DNA of 64,000 nt from JABDII01 sp963815325 (GCA_963815325.1 CAWFGG010000008.1:157429-221428), one strand, 5' to 3'. Positions 16,844 to 26,237 are shown, numbered from the stretch's first letter. The notes: a model not told the origin generated them from the letters alone. Numbers and translations: made by a program.

Positions 16844-17587
16844 ATGACCCAGCCACTCGACCGCGCCCACGTCATCGGATTACCGGAACTAGGTCCGTCA
16901 CTCGGTCGAGTGGCATCGCCCGTCATCGATGCGCGAGGTTCCTCGGGCGTGTGGCGCGAGATCCGTGAGGTGCGCCTCGGGCTCGCGAGCAGGCTCTTCG
17001 AGGCTGGTCACTCGGCCCGCACGGCCTTGGCAGCCGGCGAATACCGACAAGCCGCGCTCCGGCTCGGTCGCGACACCTGGGCGGAAGCCTGGGCCGCGGC
17101 GGTGGCCGACACCGGAGCCGTTGTGGTCGACCACATCAACCAGCGCCTGGAAGCCGCGGCGAAAACGGCCCGCATGCCCCGCCGCCGGGCGCGAGCGGTT
17201 CGAGTGACGGAATCCGAAGGCCATGCGTTGACGGCCAGGCTTGCTGGCGGAGCCGGCCGCCTGGTGGTGGCCCTGGACGAATTGGAGGCCATTTCCAAGG
17301 CAATCGAAGCGGAGTCCGCCCCGGCGTGGAGAGATACCGTGCTGCGCGTTGCCCGACGGCTCGAAGACGCGTGGTTGGCGCTCGAGGCGCACGTGGGGGA
17401 GGAACTCCGGCGGTGGGACGAAGAGGTCGAGCGTGTCCGGACCTGGCGGCGTCCAGCCTGGCCGCTATGGCTCGTGACCGTGGCCGTCGTCGTGCTCGCT
17501 ACCTATGTCGGACTGGTGCTCGGCGGATACCTGAGAGTTCCACAACCGCTCCGGCCGTTGGTCGACTGGTGGTGGGCCCGCGGGTGA
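16844..17587 (+). CDS. Hypothetical protein with a C-terminal membrane anchor
   Basis: I do not recognise this 247-residue protein. Most of it is predicted helical and charged, with alanine/arginine-rich stretches that could form coiled coils (residues 30-190). One hydrophobic segment (PLWLVTVAVVVLATYVGLVLGG) near the C-terminus would anchor it in the inner membrane, with the bulk in the cytoplasm. I took ATG 16844 because GGGGG sits seven bases upstream; an in-frame GTG is at 16832. Its stop overlaps the acpS start (GTGA), so the two are translationally coupled. Confidence 0.72.
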   Translation: MTQPLDRAHVIGLPELGPSLGRVASPVIDARGSSGVWREIREVRLGLASRLFEAGHSARTALAAGEYRQAALRLGRDTWAEAWAAAVADTGAVVVDHINQRLEAAAKTARMPRRRARAVRVTESEGHALTARLAGGAGRLVVALDELEAISKAIEAESAPAWRDTVLRVARRLEDAWLALEAHVGEELRRWDEEVERVRTWRRPAWPLWLVTVAVVVLATYVGLVLGGYLRVPQPLRPLVDWWWARG

Positions 17588-17994
17588 GCATCCTGGGTGT
17601 GGGCCTCGATCTGATCGACTTGGCGCGAGCCGAACGGCTGCTCCAGCGGAAAGGGCAGCAGGCAGTACGCCGGCTCCTGACGGAAGCCGAGTATCGATCG
17701 ATCCAGAATCGAACGCCGTTCGCGCAGCATTTCGCCTCGCGCCTGGCGGCGAAAGAGGCCGTGTACAAGGCGCTCCAATGCCTGCCTGGTGCTCGCGCCA
17801 TCGGCTGGCGGGACATCGAAGTCGAGCGGGGGGAGGACGGGCGACCATCGGTCCGGCTGCATGGCACCGCCGCCCGGGTCCTCGCGATCCAGCCACTCGC
17901 GCGCATTCATCTTGCCTTGAGTCACTCGGCGTTGACCGCCGGCGCCGTCGCGGTGCTCGAGGCTCGCCCGGCGCACCAGGACACGCCCGCCTGA
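17584..17994 (+). CDS. acpS: Holo-[acyl-carrier-protein] synthase
   Basis: AcpS moves the 4'-phosphopantetheine group of CoA to the serine of acyl carrier protein, activating it for fatty acid synthesis. The 136-residue product has the signature GVGLDLIDLARAERLL at the N-terminus, with the metal-binding aspartate, and the second block SRLAAKEAVYKAL. It ends with the LSHSALTAGAVAV strand seen in the family. The GTG at 17584 overlaps the stop of the upstream gene. The frame is open far upstream, but only this start gives the family's normal beginning. Confidence 0.93.
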   Translation: MSILGVGLDLIDLARAERLLQRKGQQAVRRLLTEAEYRSIQNRTPFAQHFASRLAAKEAVYKALQCLPGARAIGWRDIEVERGEDGRPSVRLHGTAARVLAIQPLARIHLALSHSALTAGAVAVLEARPAHQDTPA

Positions 17995-18055
17995 CCACTT
18001 CCAATCCCGACAGATTTAATCTACTTTCGGCGCAACGTCACCGAGTGGATCGAGC

Positions 18056-20173
18056 ATGTCTTTTCTCTTTGGGGTCGTGCGACCCCTGTTTCATGTCGCG
18101 CTGGCCGTCTCCGTTCAACAACAGGGCGCTTCGGATCCCGCGCCGATTGTTCGCCGCATGGCCGCCATGGCCGCCCTCGCCGCGCAGGAATACCGAGTGG
18201 GGGTGTCCGAAGGCAGAATCGTCGCCCCGCCGGAGGTGGAGGAGGCTCTGCTGTTCCTGAAGGAGGCGCGCCGGACTGCGCAGCAGCTTCCTCCCGAGTG
18301 GAATCGGCGAAGTGGTGAGGCCTTGGATGAAATCATCAGGCTCGTGGGTACGACCCAGGAGCCCGATTCCGTCAGCGAACGGGTTCGACGCCTGAACCGG
18401 AGGTTGTCGCAGGAATTCGGTGTTGATTTGGACGAAATCCCTTCGGCGGCTCCGACCCTTGCCGCCGGGGCACGCGTCTACCAGGACAATTGCGCCGGCT
18501 GTCATGGGATGCTCGGCGGCGGAGACGGCCCCGAGGCTCAGGGCTTGGATCCGGCGCCCGCTAACCTTACGGACTGGGATGCGTTGCGCGATCGCTCGCC
18601 GCTCGACTACTACCGGCGAGTGACGCTTGGTGTTGCAGGCACGGCCATGCCTGCGTTCGAGACCCGACTGTCCCTGCACGATCGATGGGCCGTCGCCGCC
18701 TATGTCACGCGTCTCCGTCTACCACCTCCGGGCGGCAACGAGGCGAGCGCTCTCCGCTCCTTCCCGACCTCTGCCCGCATGAGCGACATCGAGATCCTCG
18801 CGGCGCTGGGCATCGATGGCGCGGCACCGTCTCCGGAAGATCTCGCCCGCGTTGCCTCCGTCCGGGACCTTCCTCTGGACCAGGCCGATCCCCACGCAGT
18901 TCGCGCCGTGGTCAACCTCGTGCGCGCTCGCACGGATAGCGCGCTTGCCTTGGCGGTGAGTGGCGAGCCGGAAGCCGCCAGGGCTCTGGCGTTCGACGCG
19001 TACCTTGCCTTCGAGGGCGTCGAACGGACACTTCGCGCCCGGGACCCGTCGCTCGCGGGGCGCCTGGAGACCACCTTCGCCACCTTCCGCGGACGGATCG
19101 GCGGAGCTCTGCCCGCCGAACTCGAGGCGATTCGGACCGAGCTCGTCACGGGACTCGACCAGGGGGAACGCGAGCTGACGACGGCGCTTTCGCCTTTCAA
19201 CCTGTTCCTCCAATCGCTGGTGATCCTGCTCCGAGAAGGCCTCGAAGCCATTCTCATCATCGGAGCGCTGATTGCCTTCCTGCTCAAGACCGGCGCGCAA
19301 GAACGACGGCGTGACGTGCACATCGGAGTCGGTGCGGCGCTCGTGGCGAGTGTCCTGACCGCCGTGGCGCTCGAGACGATCTTCCAGATTTCACGCGCCC
19401 ATCAGGAGATGCTCGAGGGCTTCACCATGTTGGCGGCCATGGCGGTGTTGTTCTACGTCAGCTATTGGCTCCTTTCGAAGATGGAGGCTGCCCGCTGGAA
19501 CCGCTTCGTGAAGGGGAAGGTGCAAGAGGCCGTGGCCGGGGGCTCCGCCCTCGCCCTTCCGTCGGTGGCGTTCCTCGCGGTCTATCGCGAAGGCTTCGAA
19601 ACGGTGCTCTTTTACAAGGCACTCGTGGTTTCCGCTGGCACCGGGGCGCAGACGCTCATGCCGGTGCTCGGAGGGATAGCGACCGGAGCGTTGGCCCTCG
19701 CCGCGGTGTACATCGCGATCAATCGCTACGGGGTCCGTATTCCGCTCAAGCCGTTCTTCGGCATCACGAGTGCGTTCCTGCTCTACATGGCATTCGTCTT
19801 TGCCGGGAAGGGCATCGTCGAGCTTCAGGACTCGGGATTGATCGGGGCCACGATCGTGTCCTGGGCGCCGCGCCTCCCGACCCTTGGCATGTACCCGACC
19901 GTCGAATCGCTCATGCTGCAGGCGTTGCTGGTGCTGCTCGTGTTCGGCGCCGTCGGCTGGACGTTCGTCCTCGAGCCGAGGCTCTCCCGCGCGACAACTC
20001 CTGCCCGAGCCGCCTCAGCCCGAGCGATCGAGGACCGCCCCGCCCCGGTACCGGCCGATATCGATCTGCTTCGATCGCTGGACCGCATCGATGCCGATCT
20101 CGCCGCGGTGCGTGCAGAGCTCGTCCGCATTCGCGATCGCATTACTGCTGGATCGCCGGCGCCGCCTCGCTGA
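18056..20173 (+). CDS. Cytochrome c-FTR1 iron permease fusion
   Basis: The 705-residue protein begins with a signal-like hydrophobic segment and a helical region. It then has a monohaem cytochrome c domain (CAGCH at about residue 147, with a distal methionine in GTAMPAF near 196). A further helical region follows, and finally a seven-helix FTR1 permease with both REGLE-type motifs (LREGLEAILIIGAL and YREGFETVLFYKAL). FTR1 permeases take up iron coupled to ferrous oxidation. The attached periplasmic cytochrome would supply the oxidation or electron-transfer step normally done by a ferroxidase. A charged tail of about 50 residues ends the protein. It is convergent with lgt. Confidence 0.88.
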   Translation: MSFLFGVVRPLFHVALAVSVQQQGASDPAPIVRRMAAMAALAAQEYRVGVSEGRIVAPPEVEEALLFLKEARRTAQQLPPEWNRRSGEALDEIIRLVGTTQEPDSVSERVRRLNRRLSQEFGVDLDEIPSAAPTLAAGARVYQDNCAGCHGMLGGGDGPEAQGLDPAPANLTDWDALRDRSPLDYYRRVTLGVAGTAMPAFETRLSLHDRWAVAAYVTRLRLPPPGGNEASALRSFPTSARMSDIEILAALGIDGAAPSPEDLARVASVRDLPLDQADPHAVRAVVNLVRARTDSALALAVSGEPEAARALAFDAYLAFEGVERTLRARDPSLAGRLETTFATFRGRIGGALPAELEAIRTELVTGLDQGERELTTALSPFNLFLQSLVILLREGLEAILIIGALIAFLLKTGAQERRRDVHIGVGAALVASVLTAVALETIFQISRAHQEMLEGFTMLAAMAVLFYVSYWLLSKMEAARWNRFVKGKVQEAVAGGSALALPSVAFLAVYREGFETVLFYKALVVSAGTGAQTLMPVLGGIATGALALAAVYIAINRYGVRIPLKPFFGITSAFLLYMAFVFAGKGIVELQDSGLIGATIVSWAPRLPTLGMYPTVESLMLQALLVLLVFGAVGWTFVLEPRLSRATTPARAASARAIEDRPAPVPADIDLLRSLDRIDADLAAVRAELVRIRDRITAGSPAPPR

Positions 20174-20176
20174 GCG

Positions 20177-20203
20177 AGCGGGCCACCTATTTCTTGGCCC
20201 GCT
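20177..20203. terminator. Hairpin between convergent FTR1 and lgt genes
   Basis: AGCGGGCC (20177-20184) and GGCCCGCT (20196-20203) are a perfect 8-bp inverted repeat with an 11-base loop. It straddles the lgt stop codon, 3 bases beyond the FTR1 stop. No T tract follows on either strand, so it may be a bidirectional transcript-end structure rather than a classical intrinsic terminator. Confidence 0.4.
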
Positions 20204-21020
20204 TGGTCAGGTAGGGACCGGGCTCCACGGTCTGCGTCTTCCACTGGGTCAGGAGCACGGCTCCCAGGAGGATGAGGAGTACGCTCATGCCCTGGGCCAG
20301 CGTAAACGGGCCGAGGAGGCGATCGTCCTTGGCCCGGAGAAACTCGATCAAGAAACGTTCGCTGCCGGCGAACACGAGATACAGAGCGAAGAGCCAGCCC
20401 GTTCCCTGCGGCCCGCGCCGGAGCTTCCAGAGCACTCCGAAAACAACCAGCATCATGCCGACCTCATACAATTGGGTCGGATGAACGGCGAGGACGGTTG
20501 CCGGATCGAGGCCCGGCGCGGTAGTGATCCCGAACTCGTGCTGGATGTTTCCGGCGGTGGACGGTGGCAGGCCCTCGGGAAACCGCATGCCCCAGGCCAC
20601 ATCGGTTGGGCGGCCGTAGTCGTCATTGACCAGGAAACAGCCGACTCGGCCCAGGGCGTACGCCGCGGCCAGCGCCGGCGCGGTCAACTGCATGGTCCAT
20701 CGGGCGGGCACCCGGAGGCGCCAGCCGTTCAGCAAGACGGCGACCGCCCCTCCCAGGAATCCGCCATACCACACCAGCCCGCCGCGGGACAGCAGGGCGT
20801 CGATATCCTGGGTAAGGGCGACGTACCACAGCTTCGCTCCCAGAATGCCCCCGATGACCGCGGCCACCGTGATATCGGCCGCGTAGTCCTCATTCCAGCC
20901 TCGCCGTTTGAGCTCGAGCCCGATAAGCCATCCGCCCGCGAGGAATCCGACCATCATCATGATGCCGTACCCGGTGATGGTGATCGGGCCGAAGTGCAGA
21001 GTGAAGGGATAGACGGTCAT
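20187..21020 (-). CDS. lgt: Prolipoprotein diacylglyceryl transferase
   Basis: Lgt attaches diacylglycerol from phosphatidylglycerol to the lipobox cysteine of prolipoproteins, the first step of lipoprotein maturation in the inner membrane. The 277-residue product is a seven-helix membrane protein with GGLVWYGGFLGG and the signature-like AYALGRVGCFLVNDDYGRPT. A further block is HPTQLYE. The ATG at 21020 overlaps the tsaD stop (ATGA); the frame upstream of it lies inside tsaD. The window has several lipoprotein candidates that would need this enzyme. Confidence 0.94.
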   Translation of the reverse strand: MTVYPFTLHFGPITITGYGIMMMVGFLAGGWLIGLELKRRGWNEDYAADITVAAVIGGILGAKLWYVALTQDIDALLSRGGLVWYGGFLGGAVAVLLNGWRLRVPARWTMQLTAPALAAAYALGRVGCFLVNDDYGRPTDVAWGMRFPEGLPPSTAGNIQHEFGITTAPGLDPATVLAVHPTQLYEVGMMLVVFGVLWKLRRGPQGTGWLFALYLVFAGSERFLIEFLRAKDDRLLGPFTLAQGMSVLLILLGAVLLTQWKTQTVEPGPYLTKRAKK

Positions 21021-22078
21021 GAGGCGGTCACAGATGGCGGCTGGGTACGGTGGAGCCCCGGGATGGGGAGATCGTCTTCGGGAGTGAGTGACCACGCGCT
21101 TCGCTCTCCGCGGGCCAGTCGCCACGCCCCGGCGGCGGCGATCATGGCTGCATTGTCGGTGTTGAAGCGGGGAGACGCTGCCACGACCGTGGCCTGGCCG
21201 GCTAGCCGTTGCCGCATGGCGTCGATCAAGGTCTGATTACACGCCACTCCGCCGCCAACCACCACCGTATGGTGATCGTAGCGCTGAGCCGCGTGCGCGG
21301 TCTTTTCCACCAACACCTCGATGACCGCATCCTGGAACCCGCGGGCGATATCAGCGCGCGCGGCGTCCACATCCTCGATGCCACGGATGGCGCGCACGAC
21401 CGCCGTCTTCAGTCCGCTGAATGAAAACGCGTATTGATCCCGATCGGATGCGAGGTCGCGTAACATTGGTCGGGGAAACACGAACCTGCCCGGCTGTCCT
21501 CGTGCGGCCAGCCGTTCGATCACCGGTCCGCCCGGATAACCGAGCCCCAGAGCCTTCGCCACCTTATCGAAGGCTTCCCCGGCAGCGTCATCCCGAGTTT
21601 CGCCGAGCAAGCGGTAGTCGCCCCAGCGCGCTACATCGAGCAACATGGTGTGGCCGCCGCTCACCAGCAGGCAGAGAAACGGTGGGACAAGCCCCGGGTG
21701 CTCGAGCGTTGCCGCGAAGATATGGCCTTCCATGTGATTCACCCCGATCAGGGGCACATCGAGGCTATACGCGAGGGTCTTGCCATACATGACGCCGACC
21801 AGGAGAGCGCCGACGAGTCCGGGGCCGGCCGTGACGGCGACGCCGCCGAGATCGTCGAGGCCGGTCTCGGCTTCGCGCAAGGCCTGATTGACCACCGCAC
21901 CCATGGTCTTCAAGTGTTCCCGGCTGGCCAGCTCCGGGACCACTCCGCCGAATACGCGATGGATGTCTTGTGACAGGATGACCAGGCTCGCGAGGCGCTG
22001 CGACCCGCCCTCCGGACGCAGGACCGCGGCAGAGGTCTCGTCGCACGACGTCTCGATGCCGAGTAGCGGGGCTGGCAC
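21017..22078 (-). CDS. tsaD: tRNA N6-adenosine threonylcarbamoyltransferase
   Basis: TsaD transfers the threonylcarbamoyl group to A37 of ANN-decoding tRNAs. The 353-residue product begins with the hallmark LLGIETSCDETS. It has VNHMEGHIFA (metal-binding histidines near residue 113), CLLVSGGHTMLL and VVVGGGVACN. It sits between tlpA (32-base gap) and lgt (ATGA overlap). Its partners TsaB and TsaE are not in the window. Confidence 0.95.
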   Translation of the reverse strand: MPAPLLGIETSCDETSAAVLRPEGGSQRLASLVILSQDIHRVFGGVVPELASREHLKTMGAVVNQALREAETGLDDLGGVAVTAGPGLVGALLVGVMYGKTLAYSLDVPLIGVNHMEGHIFAATLEHPGLVPPFLCLLVSGGHTMLLDVARWGDYRLLGETRDDAAGEAFDKVAKALGLGYPGGPVIERLAARGQPGRFVFPRPMLRDLASDRDQYAFSFSGLKTAVVRAIRGIEDVDAARADIARGFQDAVIEVLVEKTAHAAQRYDHHTVVVGGGVACNQTLIDAMRQRLAGQATVVAASPRFNTDNAAMIAAAGAWRLARGERSAWSLTPEDDLPIPGLHRTQPPSVTAS

Positions 22079-22110
22079 GGGTGGAGTAGGCTTTCCGAGC
22101 GGCGGCAGGA

Positions 22111-22674
22111 TCAGCCCGGCGTCGGTGCGGGGTCCGGCCCGCCATCGAGCAGGCGCTCGATACGGTCCCGGTTGATTTGGGAGTTCCAGTCCTCCCGTCC
22201 GATGATGCGTCGCGTGATAACGCCGTTCTTATCCAACAAGAAACTCTCCGGCACGCCGGTCGTCTGAAATGACTGTTGAATTCGGGTGGACGGGTCGTGG
22301 AGAATATCGAACTCGAGCCCAAGTTCCTTCGCGAATGCTCTCACCGGGCCGCTACTGCCCTCGTCGATGCTCACGGCCGCAATCTTGAAACCGCGGGGAG
22401 CAAGTTGTTGGTACACCGCCTGCATGTCGGGCATCTCGGTTCGGCACGGCACGCACCACGTTGCCCAAATATTGACCAAGGTGACATGGCCTGCGTATCG
22501 CTCCCGCAGTGACACCGTGTCACCCGTGGCGAGGTCGACCACTCGGAAGTCGGGCGCGGCTACGCCGGGCCTGATTTGGTCGATGCCTTTGCCGATCCGC
22601 ACGAGGGCAGTGGCCCCGATCACCAGGCCGATGCCAAGAACTGCTACGATCCCCCACTGCTGTCCTCGTGTCAT
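22111..22674 (-). CDS. Membrane-anchored TlpA-type thiol-disulfide oxidoreductase
   Basis: An N-terminal helix (WGIVAVLGIGLVIGATALV) anchors a periplasmic thioredoxin fold. The active site is WATWCVPCRTEMP, and TGVPESFLLDKNG carries the conserved cis-proline loop. TlpA/ResA-type proteins reduce disulfides, for example in apocytochromes before haem attachment. The 187-residue form starts at ATG 22674, which overlaps the rpe stop as ATGA; an upstream in-frame ATG at 22689 is possible. Confidence 0.9.
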   Translation of the reverse strand: MTRGQQWGIVAVLGIGLVIGATALVRIGKGIDQIRPGVAAPDFRVVDLATGDTVSLRERYAGHVTLVNIWATWCVPCRTEMPDMQAVYQQLAPRGFKIAAVSIDEGSSGPVRAFAKELGLEFDILHDPSTRIQQSFQTTGVPESFLLDKNGVITRRIIGREDWNSQINRDRIERLLDGGPDPAPTPG

Positions 22675-23336
22675 GCTTTGCTCGTGCATTCGATTTTGAG
22701 ATCACGGACCGCCTGAGCGGGATCATCCGCTCCAAAGATGGCCGTGCCTGCGACGAAGGTATCCGCCCCTGCCTCCCACGCCCTTCGTATCGTGGCCTTT
22801 GAAATTCCCCCATCAACTTCGAGACGCGCGCCGGAGCGGTGCGCGTCGAGCAGCGCCCGTACCCGCCGGATCTTGTCCGTTGAGGCCGGGATGTAGTCCT
22901 GCCCGCCGTACCCGGGGTTGACGGTCATGACCAGCACGAGATCCACGCCCTCGATGACTTCCTCGAGCAAACTGAGCGGCGTCCCCGGATTCAAGGCAAC
23001 GCCCGCGAGCATGCCCTGGTTCCGGATCGCGGCCACGTGGCGCTGGACGTGGATCGTCGCCTCGGGATGAAGCGTGAAGATACGGGCACCGGCGGCCGCG
23101 AATTCCTCAATATAGCGCTCCGGATGTTGCACCATTAGGTGAACATCGAGCGGCAGAGCGGTGAGCCGCCCGAGGGCGCGGATGATCGGACTACCGAACG
23201 TGATCCTAGGCGTGAAGTGACCGTCCATCACGTCCACGTGGATCCAATCCGCTCCCCCGCGCGTCACCTGGTCGACCTGCTCCCCGAGACGAGCGAGATC
23301 GGCAGCCAGGATGCTGGGGGCGATGCAGCTCTTCAT
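22671..23336 (-). CDS. rpe: Ribulose-phosphate 3-epimerase
   Basis: Rpe interconverts ribulose-5-phosphate and xylulose-5-phosphate in the pentose phosphate pathway. The 221-residue TIM barrel shows APSILAADL at the start, WIHVDVMDGHFTP (metal-binding H and D), DVHLMVQHPE, LVMTVNPGYGGQ and LEVDGGI. The ATG at 23336 overlaps the stop of the PASTA gene (ATGA). Linkage of rsmB, a PASTA protein and rpe recalls the Firmicutes rsmB-prpC-prkC-rpe cluster. Confidence 0.95.
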   Translation of the reverse strand: MKSCIAPSILAADLARLGEQVDQVTRGGADWIHVDVMDGHFTPRITFGSPIIRALGRLTALPLDVHLMVQHPERYIEEFAAAGARIFTLHPEATIHVQRHVAAIRNQGMLAGVALNPGTPLSLLEEVIEGVDLVLVMTVNPGYGGQDYIPASTDKIRRVRALLDAHRSGARLEVDGGISKATIRRAWEAGADTFVAGTAIFGADDPAQAVRDLKIECTSKA

Positions 23337-24097
23337 GGACGTTCCCGTCGTGCAAACACGAGATTGACCCTTCCTCCCTTCGGAGACAACGTCCCCGCAG
23401 CCGGGCGCTGATCGATGATTCGCCGCTCGTCGGCATCGGGTACCGTGCGGGTCGTGACTCGGCCAGCCACGAGACCGGCCAGTTCGAGCCGTTCCCATGC
23501 CTCGGCGTGCGTCAAGCCGCGGAGATCCGGCACGATGATATTAGCCGGACCGCGGCTCACCACCAACGTGAGCGTGGTGCCGGGTCGCCTGGCCACGCCC
23601 GCTTGAGGTCGGGTGGCCACGACCGTGCCCGGATCGGCGAGCGCAGCGATCGAGTCTGAGCGTTCGATGCCGAAGCCCGCCGCTTCGAGCACCAGCGTCG
23701 CCAAGGAGGTCTCGAGGCCCACCACGTCGGGGATGGGAGTCGCCGCGGGACCAGAACTCACGGTCAGCCAGACCAGGCCCCCCTCCGGGAGTGCCAGCCC
23801 AGGGGGAGGGTCCTGCCAAATGACGGCGTCGGCCGGGATCGTGGGGTGAGGCTCCGACTCGGTGACTCGCCCGCGCAGCCCTACCGCCGCCAGGCCGGCC
23901 AGCGCATCGTCTCGCGGGAACTCCAGAACCCGGGGGACCGCCCGCTCGCCGCTCACCACCGGGGCGGGGAAGAGCCAAATCACGGTCACCAGATAACCAA
24001 CGCCCGCCGCGACCACTACCCACAGGCCATTCATGACCCATCGTCTGGTCCGCTGCTTCATGCCCGTGGGTGACGGCGTGTGTCGGCGGAACCTCAT
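23333..24097 (-). CDS. Membrane-anchored PASTA-domain protein without a kinase
   Basis: The 254-residue product has a short basic cytoplasmic tail and one transmembrane helix (LWVVVAAGVGYLVTVIWLF, residues 25-43). Three PASTA repeats follow outside. Repeat 1 is degenerate at about 55-117. Repeat 2 runs about 120-185 (IPDVVGLETSLATLVLEAAG). Repeat 3 runs about 188-252 (VPDLRGLTHAEAWERLELAG). PASTA domains bind muropeptides or other cell-wall ligands and are usually attached to Ser/Thr kinases or PBPs. Here there is no kinase or transpeptidase domain. Both ends overlap neighbours by ATGA. Confidence 0.9.
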   Translation of the reverse strand: MRFRRHTPSPTGMKQRTRRWVMNGLWVVVAAGVGYLVTVIWLFPAPVVSGERAVPRVLEFPRDDALAGLAAVGLRGRVTESEPHPTIPADAVIWQDPPPGLALPEGGLVWLTVSSGPAATPIPDVVGLETSLATLVLEAAGFGIERSDSIAALADPGTVVATRPQAGVARRPGTTLTLVVSRGPANIIVPDLRGLTHAEAWERLELAGLVAGRVTTRTVPDADERRIIDQRPAAGTLSPKGGRVNLVFARRERP

Positions 24098-25413
24098 GTG
24101 GCTCGCCGGAGACGGGCGGCAAACGCCCCGTCCATGCCATGCACATGGGGCAGGATTGCCAGGTCTCCCGCCGGCGTCAGCATCCCGGCCGGCATCGTGT
24201 CAACCGGGTCGCGGTGGAATTCGTGGTGCTCGTCGAGGAAACGCTCGACTTGATGTTCGTTTTCCTCCGGTTCGAGCGAGCACGTGGCATAGACCAACCG
24301 GCCGCCCGGGCGAACAACGGGCGCGAGTTGCGACAGGAGTCTCTGCTGGATGTCCGTCAGACGGGTCAAGGCGCGGGTGGAGAGACGCGCCCGCGCGTCG
24401 GGATGTCGCGCCATGGTGCCAGTCGCGAGGCAGGGAGCATCCAACAGCACGATATCGGCCGCTGCAAGCGGGGGCTGGCCCGCGTCCGCCCGGACTACCA
24501 GCTCCCTGCCGCTGCCTGCTCGACTGAGGTTTTGACGCAGGCGCCGCAGTCGGCTCGGCTCGAGCTCGGCTGCGACGACGAGCCGGGCTCCCCGGCCCAG
24601 TGCGATGGCCTTTCCTCCAGGGGCGGCGCAGGCATCGAAGACGACGTCGGTCTCGACGGGGCCGACGAACCGTACGACGAGGGCCTGGGCAGGATCCTGA
24701 ACCTGGAAATCGCCGCTGTCATACCCCGGGAGATCGGTGGGGCGTCCCGCCTCGACCACCACGCCAGCTTCGAACGGAGCAGCCCGGAACGGAATTGCCT
24801 CGGCGGTCAGCCGGCCGATGATCGCGGGGAGATCTCGGCGCGCTGGTTGAAGCACGAGAGACGGTCTCGTGTTGTTCCAATCGAGGAGACGGGTGGTCTC
24901 CTCGAGCCCGAAGCGGCCGATCCATCGGGCGACGAGCCAAGGCGGATGTGAGTAGGCCCGGGCTAGGTCGCGGGGTGTGGCTGGGCTGGGCTCGGTTCCT
25001 GATTGGAGTGGCAGGCGGCGCAAGACGGCATTCACGAATCCGCCGGCCCGAGTTCCCCGGAGTTCGGACGCGAGTGATACGGCTGTGCTGACGGCGGCGT
25101 GCGCGGGGATGCGGTCGAGGGCGGTGAGCTGGTAGGCACCGAGCCGCAGGACGTCCTTCAGCACGGGGGCAACGGTTTGCCAACCTCCGGAGACGAGCGG
25201 CGCCAATCGCTGATCCAACGGTCCTGCGTGCCGGAGCACGCCGGCCGCCAGCTCGTGTGCCAGGCGCCGGTCCGCATCGGCTAAGCCGGCAAAGGCAGTC
25301 TCACACGCCGTCTCGAAGCTCACTCCGCGCCGTACGCGGTCCAACACCTGGAGGGCGGCTCGGCGCGAAGATAGGCCCGGTGTTTTCGTGGTGGAGCGAG
25401 GGGACGGAGTCAC
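24094..25413 (-). CDS. rsmB: 16S rRNA (cytosine(967)-C5)-methyltransferase
   Basis: The 439-residue product combines an N-terminal NusB-like RNA-binding domain (about 15-150) and a C-terminal SAM-dependent RNA m5C methyltransferase domain. VFDACAAPGGKA is the SAM-binding motif I, LLDAPC holds one conserved cysteine and YATCSLEPEENE holds the catalytic cysteine. It methylates C967 of 16S rRNA. It lies 14 bases after thiG and overlaps the PASTA gene by ATGA. Confidence 0.94.
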   Translation of the reverse strand: MTPSPRSTTKTPGLSSRRAALQVLDRVRRGVSFETACETAFAGLADADRRLAHELAAGVLRHAGPLDQRLAPLVSGGWQTVAPVLKDVLRLGAYQLTALDRIPAHAAVSTAVSLASELRGTRAGGFVNAVLRRLPLQSGTEPSPATPRDLARAYSHPPWLVARWIGRFGLEETTRLLDWNNTRPSLVLQPARRDLPAIIGRLTAEAIPFRAAPFEAGVVVEAGRPTDLPGYDSGDFQVQDPAQALVVRFVGPVETDVVFDACAAPGGKAIALGRGARLVVAAELEPSRLRRLRQNLSRAGSGRELVVRADAGQPPLAAADIVLLDAPCLATGTMARHPDARARLSTRALTRLTDIQQRLLSQLAPVVRPGGRLVYATCSLEPEENEHQVERFLDEHHEFHRDPVDTMPAGMLTPAGDLAILPHVHGMDGAFAARLRRAT

Positions 25414-25427
25414 GGCTTGGCGAGGGA

Positions 25428-26237
25428 CTACTCGAGCATTCCGCGAACGGGGCTCGACGGGGCCGCAATCTCGCGGCGCGGCATGCGGCCAGCGAGGAAC
25501 GCTTCCCGGCCGGCCGCGACGGCCTGGCGCATGGCCTGCGCCATGAGCACCGGATGCTCTGCCGCGGCGATGGCGGTGTTCATCAGGATGCCGTCCACCC
25601 CCTGCTCCATCGTGATGCAGGCATCGGATGCCGTGCCCACGCCGGCATCGACGATCACGGGGACCGAAAGCCTGCGCTTGATGGTGCGGATGCTGTATGG
25701 GTTGAGCAGCCCCAGTCCGCTTCCGATCGGCGAGGCGAGCGGCATGACAGCGGCGGCACCGGCGTCCTCGAGCCTGAGCGCCGTAATCAGGTCTTCATTG
25801 GTGTAGGGCAACACCGTGAATCCTTCCTTCACCAAGACCCTGGTCGCCTCGAGCAGACCTGCGACGTCCGGCAGCAGGGTTTCCTGGTCTCCGATCACTT
25901 CGAGCTTGACGAATTCATTGAACCCAGCCTCACGGGCCAGGCGCGCGTAGCGGATCGCATCGTCGGCGGAGTAACACCCGGCGGTGTTTGCGAGGAGGAA
26001 CCACCGCGCCGGATCGAGATGGTGCAGCAGACTCTCTTCCTTGGCGCGATTCAAATCCACCCGTCGCACGGCCACCGTCACCACCTCAGCGCCAGAGGCC
26101 TCGATGGCGCGCACCATGTCGTCGTTGGACCGGTATTTCCCCGTCCCAACCAGAAGTCGAGACCGGAAGGTCCGTCCACCGAGAGTGAGCGGGGTGTCCC
26201 CAGCGATGACATCCGTCGGATGCTGGCTCGTGGTCAT
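25428..26237 (-). CDS. thiG: Thiazole synthase
   Basis: ThiG builds the thiazole phosphate of thiamine from DXP, dehydroglycine and the ThiS thiocarboxylate. The 269-residue TIM barrel shows LLVGTGKYRS at the start. The Schiff-base lysine fits FVKLEVIGD. LPYTNEDLI, VMPLASPIGSGLGL and VIVDAGVGTASDA are typical blocks. It follows thiS after 72 bases; that gap is too short for a TPP riboswitch and shows none. Confidence 0.95.
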   Translation of the reverse strand: MTTSQHPTDVIAGDTPLTLGGRTFRSRLLVGTGKYRSNDDMVRAIEASGAEVVTVAVRRVDLNRAKEESLLHHLDPARWFLLANTAGCYSADDAIRYARLAREAGFNEFVKLEVIGDQETLLPDVAGLLEATRVLVKEGFTVLPYTNEDLITALRLEDAGAAAVMPLASPIGSGLGLLNPYSIRTIKRRLSVPVIVDAGVGTASDACITMEQGVDGILMNTAIAAAEHPVLMAQAMRQAVAAGREAFLAGRMPRREIAAPSSPVRGMLE

